A program made the translations under genes and the position numbers. From contig JAISTH010000067.1 of NCBI GenBank assembly GCA_031272715.1, positions 1-57,232 of the forward strand: a stretch of 57,232 nt of DNA. Direction: 5' to 3'. This document shows, piece by piece, positions 1 to 10,097 of this stretch. Position 1 is the first letter of the stretch; every line of letters begins with the position of its first letter. The notes beneath the pieces are model-generated. The model did no database searches and was not told the DNA's origin. It saw only the letters and a program-made list of their open reading frames with translations. This DNA comes from Desulfovibrio sp. (lineage in GTDB: Bacteria > Desulfobacterota > Desulfovibrionia > Desulfovibrionales > Desulfovibrionaceae).

Positions 1-118
1 GAAGACAACGGCCCGTGATGATGCATGCGCCACGCCTGCGTCCGCCTCACCGGGAACGGCGGGGCGCCGTATGTGCGGGATGCCATTGCAATCAACACGA
101 CGCCACAACAGAGCGAAT
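1..118. repeat. Terminal inverted repeat, left copy
   Basis: Bases 1-118 are the exact reverse complement of 57115-57232; the match breaks at base 119. Seen directly. The sequence is GC-rich and I recognise no transposase or other gene in it. Identical ends in opposite orientation are what an assembly leaves when both contig ends run into copies of one dispersed repeat; a genuine inverted pair bounding the segment is also possible. Confidence 0.93.
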
Positions 119-149
119 CGGGAGACGGGACGGGCAGACCGATTGCATG

Positions 150-390
150 AAAAATGCCGTTGACGGAACCGATTCCCCTCCCTCGAATCGGCTCACCTTC
201 CCCGAATACCCAGTGGCCGGCATCCGCCTGTGGCACGAGTCTTGCGCACATGCTCTCCACCCAACGACCGGACGCCTCGTTCGCCCGGGCCGATCCGCTT
301 CAGGCCACGGTCGCCGGGGCAAATGCCGGCACAAGCGGCAAACCGGGCCCGGTTTCATGCGGACGGGCCCTGCATGCCCAAGCCGGCCCT
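150..390. repeat. Diverged direct repeat, left copy
   Basis: This stretch upstream of lysS resembles 53885-54080 in the same orientation, including near-matching blocks such as GGCCGGCATCCGCCTGTGGC here against GGCCGGCACGCCGTCTGTGG there, each followed by a CTTGCGCACATGCTC-like block. The similarity is patchy with indels. The right copy lies just upstream of the first small-RNA unit of the tandem array. No convincing ORF is present. The boundaries are approximate. Confidence 0.5.
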
Positions 391-429
391 TAGTCCATGC
401 AAGCGCCCGAACACGATGGACCCTGTTCC

Positions 430-458
430 TTGACGCGTCTACGCCTAAGGCTTATTTT
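430..458 (+). promoter_or_regulatory. Sigma70-type promoter of lysS
   Basis: TTGACG (430-435), a 17-base spacer and TATTTT (453-458) lie about 30 bases before the lysS start. Spacing is ideal and no other promoter-like pair is nearer. It probably drives lysS and perhaps the following lolC-lolD genes. Confidence 0.55.
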
Positions 459-489
459 GCCCCTTTTGCGTTTAGGAGAAGGGGCTTTC

Positions 490-2067
490 GTGGACACGCG
501 GGAAAAGCGGAAAAACACCGTCAAGCTCGGGACGAAGTCGTCCTACCAGGGCTACTTCATGCCCATGCTCGAGAGCCTGGCGGCCCAGGACGACCTCAAC
601 GAGGTCATCAAGAACCGGGTCGTCAAGTCCTGCGACCTGCTCGACGCCGGCGTCCCCCTCTTCCCCAACACCTTCGACAGGCGGCACCACGTCTCGCAGA
701 TCCTCGACCGCCACGGGGAAAGCACCCCGGAAACCCTCGAGGCGGAACAGGAGACCTTCTCCATCGCGGGACGCATCATCTCCCTGCGCTCCTTCGGCAA
801 GGTCGCCTTCTTCGACCTGATGGACGACAGCGGCCGCATCCAGTGCTGGGCCTCAAAGGAACTCCTCGACGACACCGCCGCCATGATCGTCCGCAAGCTG
901 GACATCGGCGACATCGTCGGGGTGCGGGGCAGGCTCTTCCGCACCCGCACCGGGGAACTGACCGTGGCCTGCCGGGAACTCAAGCTCCTCACCCGGTCCA
1001 TGCGCCCCCTCCCGGAGAAGTACCACGGCCTCAAGGACAAGGAGGCCCGGTACCGGCAGCGCTACGTCGACCTCATCGTCACCCCCAGGACCCGGGAGAT
1101 ATTCCTGAAGCGGAGCCTCATCGTGCGGGAGTTCCGCCGCTTCATGGAGGACAACGGCTTCATGGAGGTCGAGACCCCCATGATGCAGCCCCTGCCCGGC
1201 GGCGCAACGGCGCGGCCCTTCACCACGCACCACAAGGCCCTGGACCTGCAGCTCTACATGCGCATCGCCCCGGAACTCTACCTCAAGCGGCTGCTGGTGG
1301 GCGGCTTCGAGAAGGTCTTCGAGCTCAACCGGAGCTTCCGCAACGAGGGCATCGACACCCGGCACAATCCGGAATTCACGATGTGCGAGTTCTACTGGGC
1401 CTACGCGACCTTCAACGACCTCATGGACTTCACGGAGCGGCTCTTCGGGCACCTCGCCCGGAAGGTCTGCGGATCCACCCGCATCACCTACCAGGGGACG
1501 GAGATCGACCTGACGCCGGGAACATGGGAGCGCATCAGCTTCCACGACGCCCTCGCCCGGATCGGGGGCCACGAGCCCTCCTTCTACAACGACTACAGGA
1601 AGATGCAGGATTACATCCGGGAGCGCGGGGAGAAGACCACCGAGCAGGAGTGTCTCCAGAAGCTCCAGGCCAAGCTCTTCGACCTGGACGTGGAGAGCCG
1701 CCTCGTGCAGCCCCACTTCATCTACCACTACCCCACCGAGATATCCCCCCTCTCCCGGCGCAACGACGCCCACCCGGAACTCACGGACCGCTTCGAGCTC
1801 TTCGTCGCGGGGAGGGAACTCGCCAACGCCTTCTCGGAGCTCAACGACCCCGTGGACCAGCGCATGCGGTTCGAGGAGCAGGCCAGGGAGAGGGCGGCAG
1901 GGGACGACGAAGCCCACAGCATGGACGAGGACTATCTGCGGGCCCTGGAGTACGGCATGCCTCCCGCCGCCGGGGAGGGGGTCGGCATCGACAGGCTCGT
2001 CATGCTCCTCGCGGACTGCGCCTCCATCCGGGAGGTCATCCTCTTCCCCCTGCTGCGCCCGGAATGA
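490..2067 (+). CDS. lysS: Lysyl-tRNA synthetase, class II
   Basis: Charges tRNA-Lys with lysine in the cytoplasm for translation. The 525-residue product has an N-terminal OB-fold anticodon-binding region (about residues 75-180, with the FSIAGRIISLRSFGKVAFFD stretch) and a class II catalytic core with motif 2 (FELNRSFRNEGID) and motif 3 (GVGIDRLVML). Length is close to the usual 490-510. The reading frame is open further upstream, but GTG at 490 is preferred because AGGAG lies 11 bases before it and the upstream residues are unlike the family. lolC follows after 64 bases, so the genes may be co-transcribed. Confidence 0.96.
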   Translation: MDTREKRKNTVKLGTKSSYQGYFMPMLESLAAQDDLNEVIKNRVVKSCDLLDAGVPLFPNTFDRRHHVSQILDRHGESTPETLEAEQETFSIAGRIISLRSFGKVAFFDLMDDSGRIQCWASKELLDDTAAMIVRKLDIGDIVGVRGRLFRTRTGELTVACRELKLLTRSMRPLPEKYHGLKDKEARYRQRYVDLIVTPRTREIFLKRSLIVREFRRFMEDNGFMEVETPMMQPLPGGATARPFTTHHKALDLQLYMRIAPELYLKRLLVGGFEKVFELNRSFRNEGIDTRHNPEFTMCEFYWAYATFNDLMDFTERLFGHLARKVCGSTRITYQGTEIDLTPGTWERISFHDALARIGGHEPSFYNDYRKMQDYIRERGEKTTEQECLQKLQAKLFDLDVESRLVQPHFIYHYPTEISPLSRRNDAHPELTDRFELFVAGRELANAFSELNDPVDQRMRFEEQARERAAGDDEAHSMDEDYLRALEYGMPPAAGEGVGIDRLVMLLADCASIREVILFPLLRPE

Positions 2068-2131
2068 CCGTCCCCCCGGCCATCCCCCAACGCCGCGACA
2101 ACCCCTGATCGCCGCCACGGCACCGGTCCCG

Positions 2132-3361
2132 ATGTCCTTCGAACTCTTCGTCGCGCTGCGCTATCTCTTCTCCCGCCGCAAGCAGACCTTCATCTCGGTC
2201 ATCTCCCTCATGTCCATGCTGGGCGTGGCGCTGGGGGTGGGAGCCCTCGTCGTGGTGCTGGGCGTCTACAACGGCCTCACCACGGACATGCGGGACAAGA
2301 TCCTCGGGGCCAACGCCCACGGGGTCGTGCTCTCCCACTCCCCCTCGGCCTTCGGCCTCGACCCCGCCCCCCTCGTCCGGCGCATCCTCGACAACCCCGA
2401 GGTCACGGGGGCCATGCCCTTCATCTACGCCGAGGTGATGCTGTCCGCCATCGGAGGCGTCAAGGGCGTGGTGCTCCGGGGCATCGACCCCAAGGTGGGC
2501 CCGGAGGTCCTCTCCATGCTCCGGGAACTCAGGGAGGGCGCTGCGGCCGACCTCGCCCGGACCGATCCCCCCGGCATCATCATCGGCAAGGAACTGTCCA
2601 ACCGGCTGAACGTCGACATGGGCAGCCGCGTCAACCTGCTCTCCCCGGCCGGCCAGAAAGGCGCCTCGGGGTACTCCCCGAAGATCCGCCCCTTCGAGGT
2701 CGTGGGCATCTTCAAGACCGGGATGTACGAATACGACTCCTCCCTCGCCTTCGTGAGCCTCGACGCCGCAAGGGACGTCCTGGGCTATCCCCCGGACTTT
2801 CTCACGGGCATCGAGATCACCGTGAAGGACGTCTTCACCGCGGACGAGACGGCGATGAAACTCATGCGGGCGTTGAAATCCCCCTTCTACGTCAGGACCT
2901 GGATGGACATGAACGCCAATCTCTTCGCCGCCCTGAAGCTCGAGAAGATCGGCATGTTCATCCTCCTGACCATGGTGGTGCTCATCGGCTCCTTCTCCAT
3001 CGTCACGTCCCTCGTTATGCTGGTGATGGAGAAGACGCGTGACATCGCCATCCTCATGTCCATGGGGGCGACGCGAGGAAGGATACGGCGGATATTCATC
3101 TATCAGGGCACCATCATAGGCGCCATAGGGACGCTTCTGGGATACGCCTTCGGACTCACGCTGGGGGCGCTGCTCAAGAGGTACCAGTTCATCAAGCTCC
3201 CGGACAACGTCTACACCATCGACCACCTGCCCATCATCATCACCACCACCGACGTGCTGGTCATCGGGGCGAGCGCCATGGTCCTGTGCTTCCTGGCGAC
3301 GCTCTATCCGGCGGCCCAGGCGGCGCGGCTCAATCCCTCCGAAGCCCTCCGGCACGAGTGA
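2132..3361 (+). CDS. lolC: Lipoprotein-releasing ABC transporter permease LolC/LolE
   Basis: Inner-membrane permease of the Lol complex that extracts outer-membrane lipoproteins for transfer to LolA. The 409-residue protein has the family layout: one N-terminal membrane segment (about residues 25-50), a large periplasmic MacB-PCD-like domain, and a C-terminal FtsX-like block with three membrane segments (about residues 270-400) ending in the typical YPAAQAARLNPSEALRHE stretch. The ATPase gene lolD begins 16 bases later. Only one permease gene is present, so LolC-LolE probably acts as a homodimer (LolF-like), as in many bacteria outside the gammaproteobacteria. Confidence 0.93.
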   Translation: MSFELFVALRYLFSRRKQTFISVISLMSMLGVALGVGALVVVLGVYNGLTTDMRDKILGANAHGVVLSHSPSAFGLDPAPLVRRILDNPEVTGAMPFIYAEVMLSAIGGVKGVVLRGIDPKVGPEVLSMLRELREGAAADLARTDPPGIIIGKELSNRLNVDMGSRVNLLSPAGQKGASGYSPKIRPFEVVGIFKTGMYEYDSSLAFVSLDAARDVLGYPPDFLTGIEITVKDVFTADETAMKLMRALKSPFYVRTWMDMNANLFAALKLEKIGMFILLTMVVLIGSFSIVTSLVMLVMEKTRDIAILMSMGATRGRIRRIFIYQGTIIGAIGTLLGYAFGLTLGALLKRYQFIKLPDNVYTIDHLPIIITTTDVLVIGASAMVLCFLATLYPAAQAARLNPSEALRHE

Positions 3362-3377
3362 CGGCAAGGACCCGACG

Positions 3378-4157
3378 ATGCCACCGATCTACGCATTCCA
3401 CGACGTGGGCAAGACCTACGCTGGTCCCGGGGAATCCCTGGACGTGCTGCGGGACGTGAACCTGACCGTGGAGGAGGGGGAGTCCGTCGCCATCGTGGGG
3501 GCCTCGGGAAGCGGAAAGTCCACGCTCCTGCACCTGATGGGGGCGCTGGACGTGCCGACCCGGGGCGTCATCGACTTCGAGGGCCGGGACATGGCGTCCA
3601 TGGGGGAAAGGGAGAAGGCGGCCTTCCGCAACAGGACCCTCGGCTTCGTCTTCCAGTTCCACCACCTGCTGCCGGAATTCACGCCGGTGGAGAACGTCGC
3701 CATGCCCTTCCTCATCGGAGGCGTCCCGCAGGCGGCGGCCCGTGCAAGGGCGAGGGAGATACTGGAGCGGGTGGGACTCGGGCACCGGCTCGACGGGAAG
3801 GTGGCCACGCTTTCCGGAGGGGAGCGCCAGCGCATCGCCATCGCCAGGGCCGTCTCCATGACGCCCAGGGTGCTTCTGGCCGACGAGCCCACGGGGAATC
3901 TGGACGAGGGCACCGGCGGCACCGTGGTCGACATGCTGCGGGAACTCAACCGGGAGATGTCCATGACCATGGTCATCGTGACGCACAACCGGGATCTGGC
4001 GTCGCGGATGCATCGCGTGCTGGAACTCAAGGGCGGGAACCTCGTGCCTGCGCAAGACATAGGGACGGCGGCGCCGGAGAGGGCCTTCCATCGAGAAGAC
4101 GGTTCAGCGTCCCTGCAGGAGGGTGAGGAGTCCCGAGACGGCGACGGCACCCCCTGA
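3378..4157 (+). CDS. lolD: Lipoprotein-releasing ABC transporter ATPase LolD
   Basis: Cytoplasmic ATPase that powers lipoprotein release with the permease encoded just upstream. Walker A GASGSGKST (about residues 41-49), the Q-loop region FQFHHLLPEFT, signature LSGGERQR, Walker B LLADEPTGNLD and the H-loop VTHN are all intact. It is 259 residues; the last 30 or so form a charged, poorly conserved-looking tail beyond the usual LolD length. A short stem (CGAGAG/CTCTCG, 4161-4180) follows the gene but lacks a T-run, so I do not call it a terminator. Confidence 0.95.
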   Translation: MPPIYAFHDVGKTYAGPGESLDVLRDVNLTVEEGESVAIVGASGSGKSTLLHLMGALDVPTRGVIDFEGRDMASMGEREKAAFRNRTLGFVFQFHHLLPEFTPVENVAMPFLIGGVPQAAARARAREILERVGLGHRLDGKVATLSGGERQRIAIARAVSMTPRVLLADEPTGNLDEGTGGTVVDMLRELNREMSMTMVIVTHNRDLASRMHRVLELKGGNLVPAQDIGTAAPERAFHREDGSASLQEGEESRDGDGTP

Positions 4158-4771
4158 TCCTTTCGAGAGGCATTGGCTCTCGTCGACCCGACGCAGCCAT
4201 CGGCGCGGAAATCCCCTCCCTCCCCGAAATGCGGATGGTGTTTTCAAAATTTTTTTTAGACTTTGTCCCCCGAAATCCATGGGACCCTCTTGACAAAATA
4301 TGGCAAGAAGCCGTTTACTGCTTCCGAATGTTGGGCATCCCCTTTGCCGGAACGCCGGCGAACCCTTCGATGCGGGCATGGAGTCTGAATTGTGCCACGC
4401 GTCGGATGTGGTAGGATGCTTGTTTTCCGTCCCTGCGGGCGGGACGGCGCACGCGCTTCACGCTGCGTCGCCGGCCGCGGAGGGGAAGATGCCGCGTGAA
4501 GGCCGCCGGGGATCCCGTGCCCTGAATCCGGTGCGAGATTCCAAGGTCGATGCGTGGCAAAAGGTACGTCCGCGCCGCGGACTCCGTGCCAGGGGCCGGT
4601 TCGCCCCTGCGGAGCGAGGCGTGGCGGGGCCCTGACGATGTTCAGGGGGCGGTGCCCCCGGGGCCCCCGTGACGGGGAGTGGGAACACAGCGCGGCCGCT
4701 GGCCGCGATCTATAAACCGTGGGGCGCGGTTCCGGCTATCGGTGCGGGCTGCGTCCTCTCTGGGGTACGTC
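4158..4771. other. Long leader region upstream of bamA
   Basis: About 614 bases with no supportable gene. It contains an AT-rich block with a T8 run near 4250, the promoter at 4290-4319, and GC-rich inverted repeats nearer bamA (for example GCGGCC-GCT-GGCCGC around 4691-4705). If that promoter is the one used, bamA mRNA has an untranslated leader of about 450 bases. Confidence 0.6.
4290..4319 (+). promoter_or_regulatory. Sigma70-type promoter upstream of bamA
   Basis: TTGACA (4290-4295) and TTTACT (4314-4319) are separated by 18 bases in an AT-rich pocket. The -35 is a perfect consensus; the -10 is weaker. Confidence 0.55.
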
Positions 4772-7531
4772 ATGATGAAGCCTGCCATCGCAATGCTGCG
4801 CGCGACCGTGTGCCTGCTGGCCTTGGGTTGTCTGCCGCTCCTGTCGCCCACCGTCGCGACCTCGGCCGAGCGGCCCCTGGTGCTGGTATTGCCCTTCCAG
4901 GTCAACGCCGGCCCGGAGATGCCCAACGCCTCAAGGGATGTCCCCCAGCAGATCGCCGCGCAGATGGAGGCTTCGGGCCTCAGGACCGTGCCCATGGACA
5001 AGGCGCGGCAGCTGGTCCAGTCCCTGAAGGACGGCACCCTGAACCTCGCCGCCGCCCGCAAGCTGGGCCGCGAGGCCGGCGCCTCCCTGGTCGTCTACGG
5101 ATCCTTCAACCAGCTCGGCAACGGCTTCAGCATGGACACCCGCACCGTGCCCGTGGACAGGGGCGAGGCGGTGCCGGACCGCTTCGAGCGCAACTCCCTG
5201 ACGGCGCTCTCGGAATGCGCCGCCACCCTCGCCGGCAGGGCGAACACGGTCCTGGGCTCCGGCCCGTCCCAACTCCCGCCGAAATCCGGCCCCGGCACCG
5301 TCCCCATGGTCGCCCCGGACACCAAGGGCGGCCTCGCCGACGTCCAGATCCGCGGCATGCAGATCATGGATCCCGACACGGTCCTCATGCGCCTGACCAT
5401 CCGCAGGGGCGACAGGCCCGACCAGCAGGCCATCAACGACGAAATCAAGCGCATCTGGGACATGGGCTACTTCAGCGACGTCCAGGCCCATCTCGAAGGC
5501 AACGTGCTCATCTTCACGGTGACCGAGAAGCCCCGCATCGACAACATCGTGGTGGAGGGCTCCGACAACATCGACAAGGACGACGTCCTCGCGGCCATGA
5601 GCACCAAGGCCGGCAACGTCCTCAACGAGCAGATGCTCGCGGACGACCTGCAGAAGATCTCCGAGCTCTACCGCAAGGAGGGCTACTATCTGGCGCAGGC
5701 GTCCTACAAGCTCCAGGACCGCCAGGGGCCCCAAGGCGGATCCGTGCTCGTCATCAGCGTCAACGAGGGCAAGAAGCTCTACATCACCGAGGTGAAGGTC
5801 GAGGGGCTCCACGACCTGAAGCAGGGGGACATGGAGAAGTACATGGCCCTCAGGCCCCGGGGCATCCTCTCCTGGTTCACCGGCACGGGCACCCTCAAGG
5901 AGGAGTACCTCGAGCGGGACACGAACGCCATCGCCGCCTACGGGCTCAACGAGGGCTACGTGGACATCCAGGTCTCGGCCCCGGAGATCCAGTATCTCGA
6001 GGACGGCATCCACGTCATCTTCCACGTCCACGAAGGCCCCCGCTACACCGTGCGCAGCGTGAAGTTCGCCGGCGACGTCATCGACAGCGAGGAGCGGATG
6101 CGTGAAGTGATAGAGATGGACGACTGGAGCGAGAAGGAGAAATACTTCTCCCTCACGGTGATGCAGGAGGACGCGAAGAAGCTCACGGAATACTACACGG
6201 ACTACGGCTACGCCTTCGCCGAGGTGGACACCCGGCTCATGAAGGCCAACGACGGCTCGGCCCAGGTGGACGTGGGCTACATGATCAACAAGAAGCAGAA
6301 GGTCTACATCCGCAGGCTCATGGTGGAGGGGAACACCAAGACCCGGGACAACGTGATCCTCCGGGAGATGCGGCTGGGCGACGGGGACATGTACGAGGGA
6401 GCCAAGCTGCGCCGCTCCACGGAGCGCCTGAACCGGCTGCGCTACTTCTCCGCCGTGGACACCGAACTCATCCCCACGGGGGTCGAGGACGAGGTGGACC
6501 TCAAGGTCAAGGTCAAGGAGGCCAACACCGGCGCCCTCATGGGCGGCATCGGCTACTCGACGTACTACGACGTGGGCGTGTCGGCGTCCATCATGGAGCG
6601 GAACCTCTTCGGCCGGGGCTACTGGCTGCAGCTGCAGGGCTTCTTCTCGTGGCGCCGCACCTCCGGCATGCTCTCCTTCACCAACCCGAGGGTCTACGAC
6701 ACCGAACTCTCCGCCGGCAACGACATCTACTACATCCACGACTACTGGGACGACTTCACCAAGGAGACCATAGGCGACACGATACGGCTCGCCTACCCCA
6801 TCGGGGAGTACACGTCGGTGGGCATCAGCTACCGCCTGGAGCGGTACATCCTCTCCGACGTGGACGCCGGTTCCTCCCCGTACATCGCCGACTACGAGGG
6901 CACCAACTGGACCAGCGCCCTCTCCGGCAGGATCCTGCGGGACACCACGGACATCAAGGAACGGCCGACGAAGGGCACCATCGCCCGGCTCTGGGCGGAA
7001 TACGGCGGCGGCGGCCTCGGGGGCACGGACAACTTCGTCAAGGCCGTGGCGGACTGGCAGGGATTCTGGTCCTTCAACCCCGAAAACACGATACACGTGC
7101 GTGGCCGCATCGGCGGGGTATTCCAGAACACGGGGGACAAGGTCCCGGTCTTCGAGCGCTTCTGGCTGGGCGGCATGGACACCATCCGGGGCTACACGTA
7201 CTCCGACATCTCCCCCCGGGACTACGAGAACGGCCACGGCGAGCACATCGGCGGCGATCGGATGGGCGTCGTGAACCTTGAGTACATCTGGACCTTCCAG
7301 AAGGAGCTGGGACTGGCGATCGTGCCCTTCCTCGACGGCGGCTTCAACGTCGACCAGAAGACCATGAACAAGGGCCTGAACGAGTACATGGTCTACTCCA
7401 CGGGTCTGGAACTGCGGTGGCGCTCTCCCATGGGGGATCTGCGCATCGCCTACGGCTATCCCCTCTCCAAGGACTACGACAACGAAAGGACGCCCGGACG
7501 GCTGGAATTCAGCATGGGCCAGTTCTTCTAG
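4772..7531 (+). CDS. bamA: Outer-membrane protein assembly factor BamA
   Basis: Central subunit of the machinery that folds beta-barrel proteins into the outer membrane. The start at 4772 gives a 919-residue protein with a Sec signal peptide (about residues 1-30). Residues about 35-170 form a domain not found in enterobacterial BamA, resembling TolB-N/FlgO-like periplasmic domains (RPLVLVLPF at its start). POTRA repeats follow (about 185-560), then the barrel, which contains a WLGGMDTIRGY stretch like the conserved VRGF-type loop motif, and the chain ends in Phe as expected for a barrel. ORFs opening further upstream add residues with no signal peptide and are rejected. Usual BamA length is about 800; the excess is the N-terminal domain. 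Confidence 0.95.
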   Translation: MMKPAIAMLRATVCLLALGCLPLLSPTVATSAERPLVLVLPFQVNAGPEMPNASRDVPQQIAAQMEASGLRTVPMDKARQLVQSLKDGTLNLAAARKLGREAGASLVVYGSFNQLGNGFSMDTRTVPVDRGEAVPDRFERNSLTALSECAATLAGRANTVLGSGPSQLPPKSGPGTVPMVAPDTKGGLADVQIRGMQIMDPDTVLMRLTIRRGDRPDQQAINDEIKRIWDMGYFSDVQAHLEGNVLIFTVTEKPRIDNIVVEGSDNIDKDDVLAAMSTKAGNVLNEQMLADDLQKISELYRKEGYYLAQASYKLQDRQGPQGGSVLVISVNEGKKLYITEVKVEGLHDLKQGDMEKYMALRPRGILSWFTGTGTLKEEYLERDTNAIAAYGLNEGYVDIQVSAPEIQYLEDGIHVIFHVHEGPRYTVRSVKFAGDVIDSEERMREVIEMDDWSEKEKYFSLTVMQEDAKKLTEYYTDYGYAFAEVDTRLMKANDGSAQVDVGYMINKKQKVYIRRLMVEGNTKTRDNVILREMRLGDGDMYEGAKLRRSTERLNRLRYFSAVDTELIPTGVEDEVDLKVKVKEANTGALMGGIGYSTYYDVGVSASIMERNLFGRGYWLQLQGFFSWRRTSGMLSFTNPRVYDTELSAGNDIYYIHDYWDDFTKETIGDTIRLAYPIGEYTSVGISYRLERYILSDVDAGSSPYIADYEGTNWTSALSGRILRDTTDIKERPTKGTIARLWAEYGGGGLGGTDNFVKAVADWQGFWSFNPENTIHVRGRIGGVFQNTGDKVPVFERFWLGGMDTIRGYTYSDISPRDYENGHGEHIGGDRMGVVNLEYIWTFQKELGLAIVPFLDGGFNVDQKTMNKGLNEYMVYSTGLELRWRSPMGDLRIAYGYPLSKDYDNERTPGRLEFSMGQFF

Positions 7532-7573
7532 GATAGATCCCCCGCTGGGCGGGGGCGAAATGCATGGCACGAC

Positions 7574-7611
7574 GGAAGGCCCTTCCCGGATCGGGGAAGG
7601 GCCTTCCTTTT
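7574..7611 (+). terminator. Intrinsic terminator of bamA
   Basis: GGAAGGCCCTTCCC pairs with GGGAAGGGCCTTCC across a short loop and is followed by TTTT, 43 bases after the bamA stop. Confidence 0.85.
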
Positions 7612-8115
7612 GACGGGCAGTCCAGGCGGTTCCTGTGGGCCGCCGCGAACAACGAGAATTTCCGCCACGGGAAACGGGAACGGCGGCGGCCCACGGCAGG
7701 GATGCCTGCCCTGGGCCATATCCCCGCCCTGGAGGGGCCATCGCAAGGATGCAGGCCATCAAGGCCGGGCCAAGCACGGCATGGGCACGGCATGTGCTTG
7801 GACGGCGTGCGCCCCAAGGGGGCATGAGGAGGCTTTCCGGGGATCCGGGAGGCTCGCGGGCAGGCCCGCCAGGCCGGGGGAGAGGCGGGACATCGATGGA
7901 GAGAATGGCGCCGTGTTTGCCGGGAGAAGGCCCGGCACGGGCCGAGGCGCTCCGGGAACCGGTTCAGGCGCCTGCCGGGCCCTTCGCGGCGCCCATGCAG
8001 GCCCGCAACGCCCGCCGGCGGCCGATCGTCCCCCCGCCGGGAGACCTTCAGGAACGCCCTCGAATCGCCCGAACGCCAATCACCGACGCAGTCCCGACCC
8101 GCCTTGGAAGCGCCC
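7612..8115. other. Intergenic region, nothing recognised
   Basis: About 500 GC-rich bases between convergent bamA and the M23 peptidase gene. Short ORFs exist in several frames but none has a ribosome-binding site or protein-like composition. Confidence 0.6.
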
Positions 8116-9438
8116 CTAGCTCGGCTGGTCCGTGACGCGCAAGATCACGTTGTCGTGGATCCACTTCGCGTCGATCCACTCCAGCGGCGTCACCTCCACG
8201 CCCCCCACCAGCATCCCGAAATGCAGATGGTCCCCGAAGGCGAGCCCCGTCGTCCCCGTGCGGCCGATGGTCTGCCCCTTCATCACCGCGGCCCCCTCCT
8301 GGACCAGGGGCTCGCTGAGATGGGAATAGAGACTCATGACCCCCAGCCCATGGTCCACGACGACGATGTTGCCGTAGATGCCGAGATTTCCCACGAACAC
8401 GACCCGCCCGTTGTTCGCCGCGGGGACCTCCGCGTTGCGCAGGGAGGCCAGATCGAGCCCCAGATGGTAGGACTCCGCGATGGTCTTGCCCTGATACGTG
8501 TAGAAGCGGTGGTCCGCGAATCCCGCCTTGGAGGCGGACCTGGGCAGCCGCTGGAACGCGCCGCCCCACAGCATCCCCGACACGGTGTTCCTGCCGATGT
8601 CCCTCAGGAACGCCGCGTTCTCGGCCCGCACATCGTTGTTTATCTTAAGGAAGCAGTCCAGGGGCGTCGGCGCGTCGGGCGCAAGGTTGCCGAGTTTCGT
8701 CTGCACAGCGTTCAGGAAGCTCTCGTTGACCTCCAGCGTGTCGTTCTTGAAGACCCGCTCCAGCGTCACCACCGTCAGACGGCTTCTCGTCACGTTGCCG
8801 GCCAGATCCGTGGCCATGATCTCCACGGAGCTCTTGAAGTCCTTGGCGGTCATCGTGTAGGGGAAGGGGAAGAAGCAGACGTAGCTTCCGTCCTGCTGCA
8901 GAAAGCCCGGCACGAAATAGCCCTGGATGAGGATGCCGCTCTCCGAGACCTCCTCGTCGACGCCATAGCGCACGACGGCCGACCCGCCCCGCCGGATGTG
9001 TGGAGGCAGCGTCTTCACGGAGATCCTCGGCGGCTGCAAGTCGTACCGCATGGGGATCTGGAGCGTCCGGGTGTTCCCCTGCCCGAATCCCGCCATGGAG
9101 CCGTCCGTCGCCCGTATCTCCAGATCGAAGGCGCCCTCCCGGAGGTTGGCGTCCCTGAAGGACAGCTCCACGACCCGATGGAGGTCGTAGCTGTCATAGT
9201 GCCGACTGTACAGAGGACTGAAGACGTTGTTCTTGCGCACGCCGGCCGTGATGGATCTGATGCCGGAAGGATCGTCAAGCTCGATCCTGAGCACGGATGC
9301 CGCCGAAACCTTTCCGGTGGCGGGCGCGATGACGATGGTGGGGCCGTCCATGTCCTTGAGGAACGAGAAGGCGATCGCCCCCAGAACCACCAAGAGCACC
9401 ACGGTCAGCATGCCGGGGAATATGCTACGTCTACGCAT
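8116..9438 (-). CDS. M23 (LytM-type) membrane-anchored peptidase
   Basis: Predicted periplasmic zinc endopeptidase that cuts peptidoglycan cross-links or regulates amidases. The 440-residue product begins MRRRSIF, followed by one membrane segment (about residues 7-27), an elongated all-beta region (about 35-270), and a C-terminal M23 domain. The zinc ligands are intact: HLGLD (about residues 325-329) and HLHFG (about 403-405), so the enzyme is probably active. The start at 9438 has GGAG about five bases upstream; the frame is open for 82 more codons but these look non-coding. It stands alone, convergent with bamA and divergent from the reductase gene. Confidence 0.9.
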   Translation of the reverse strand: MRRRSIFPGMLTVVLLVVLGAIAFSFLKDMDGPTIVIAPATGKVSAASVLRIELDDPSGIRSITAGVRKNNVFSPLYSRHYDSYDLHRVVELSFRDANLREGAFDLEIRATDGSMAGFGQGNTRTLQIPMRYDLQPPRISVKTLPPHIRRGGSAVVRYGVDEEVSESGILIQGYFVPGFLQQDGSYVCFFPFPYTMTAKDFKSSVEIMATDLAGNVTRSRLTVVTLERVFKNDTLEVNESFLNAVQTKLGNLAPDAPTPLDCFLKINNDVRAENAAFLRDIGRNTVSGMLWGGAFQRLPRSASKAGFADHRFYTYQGKTIAESYHLGLDLASLRNAEVPAANNGRVVFVGNLGIYGNIVVVDHGLGVMSLYSHLSEPLVQEGAAVMKGQTIGRTGTTGLAFGDHLHFGMLVGGVEVTPLEWIDAKWIHDNVILRVTDQPS

Positions 9439-10097
9439 CGCGACTCCGAACGGGGATGCGGTCTCCCTGTTCCGGCGTCCTCCCCCGGATCGATCCGCCC
9501 GGATCGGGGGAGGCGAAGGGACAAGGATTTCGTCCCTCATGGAGAACCGCATCCGATGACATTCCGCACAAGGGGGTGCGATGCGCACCGCCGGACTTGC
9601 GGGAACGGGCCTGCATCCGTCGCGGGGATGTGGCGTCACGTGGAGGGCTGGCACATCGGCATCGGCGGCCGACATGCGTGTCATCGCATCGGGAGATGAT
9701 GTCGTTTTTGCCCGAAGACGCGACGTCGGCAGGAATGGGGACGCATCTTCCCGGGAATCCGCCGAACCGTCTCGACGGACTCTCGTCGCGCGACATCGCC
9801 TGATCGGCGGGTTCGCGCACCCATCCTGCCGGAAGGAGCGAGGAGACCGAAGCCATCATCGGCCATGCCACCCGCCGCCTTCCTTCGACGAAGCCGATCC
9901 CTCGAGGAATCGGACTTGCAGTGGGCACAGTCTGGCACATTTCACGAAAATTGCAAGCCCGGACCTTGACGCGTCGCGGCCCGTCCTTTCCAATCCGCCG
10001 TTTTTTGGCTATAGATGGGCCATATCGATTCGAATCGACGCGACACATGCTGTTCCTATGGGACGGGGGGACTCTTGGACGGCCACAGGGAGGTAGC
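9439..10097. other. Divergent intergenic region, no gene seen
   Basis: About 660 bases between divergent genes. A GGCTATAGAT stretch near 10006-10015 could be a -10 for the downstream gene, with a poor TTTCCA 17 bases before it. No RNA gene or supportable ORF was recognised. Confidence 0.5.

Noticed and set aside
4931-7825. 964-codon minus-strand frame opposite bamA
   Set aside because: Antisense shadow of bamA.
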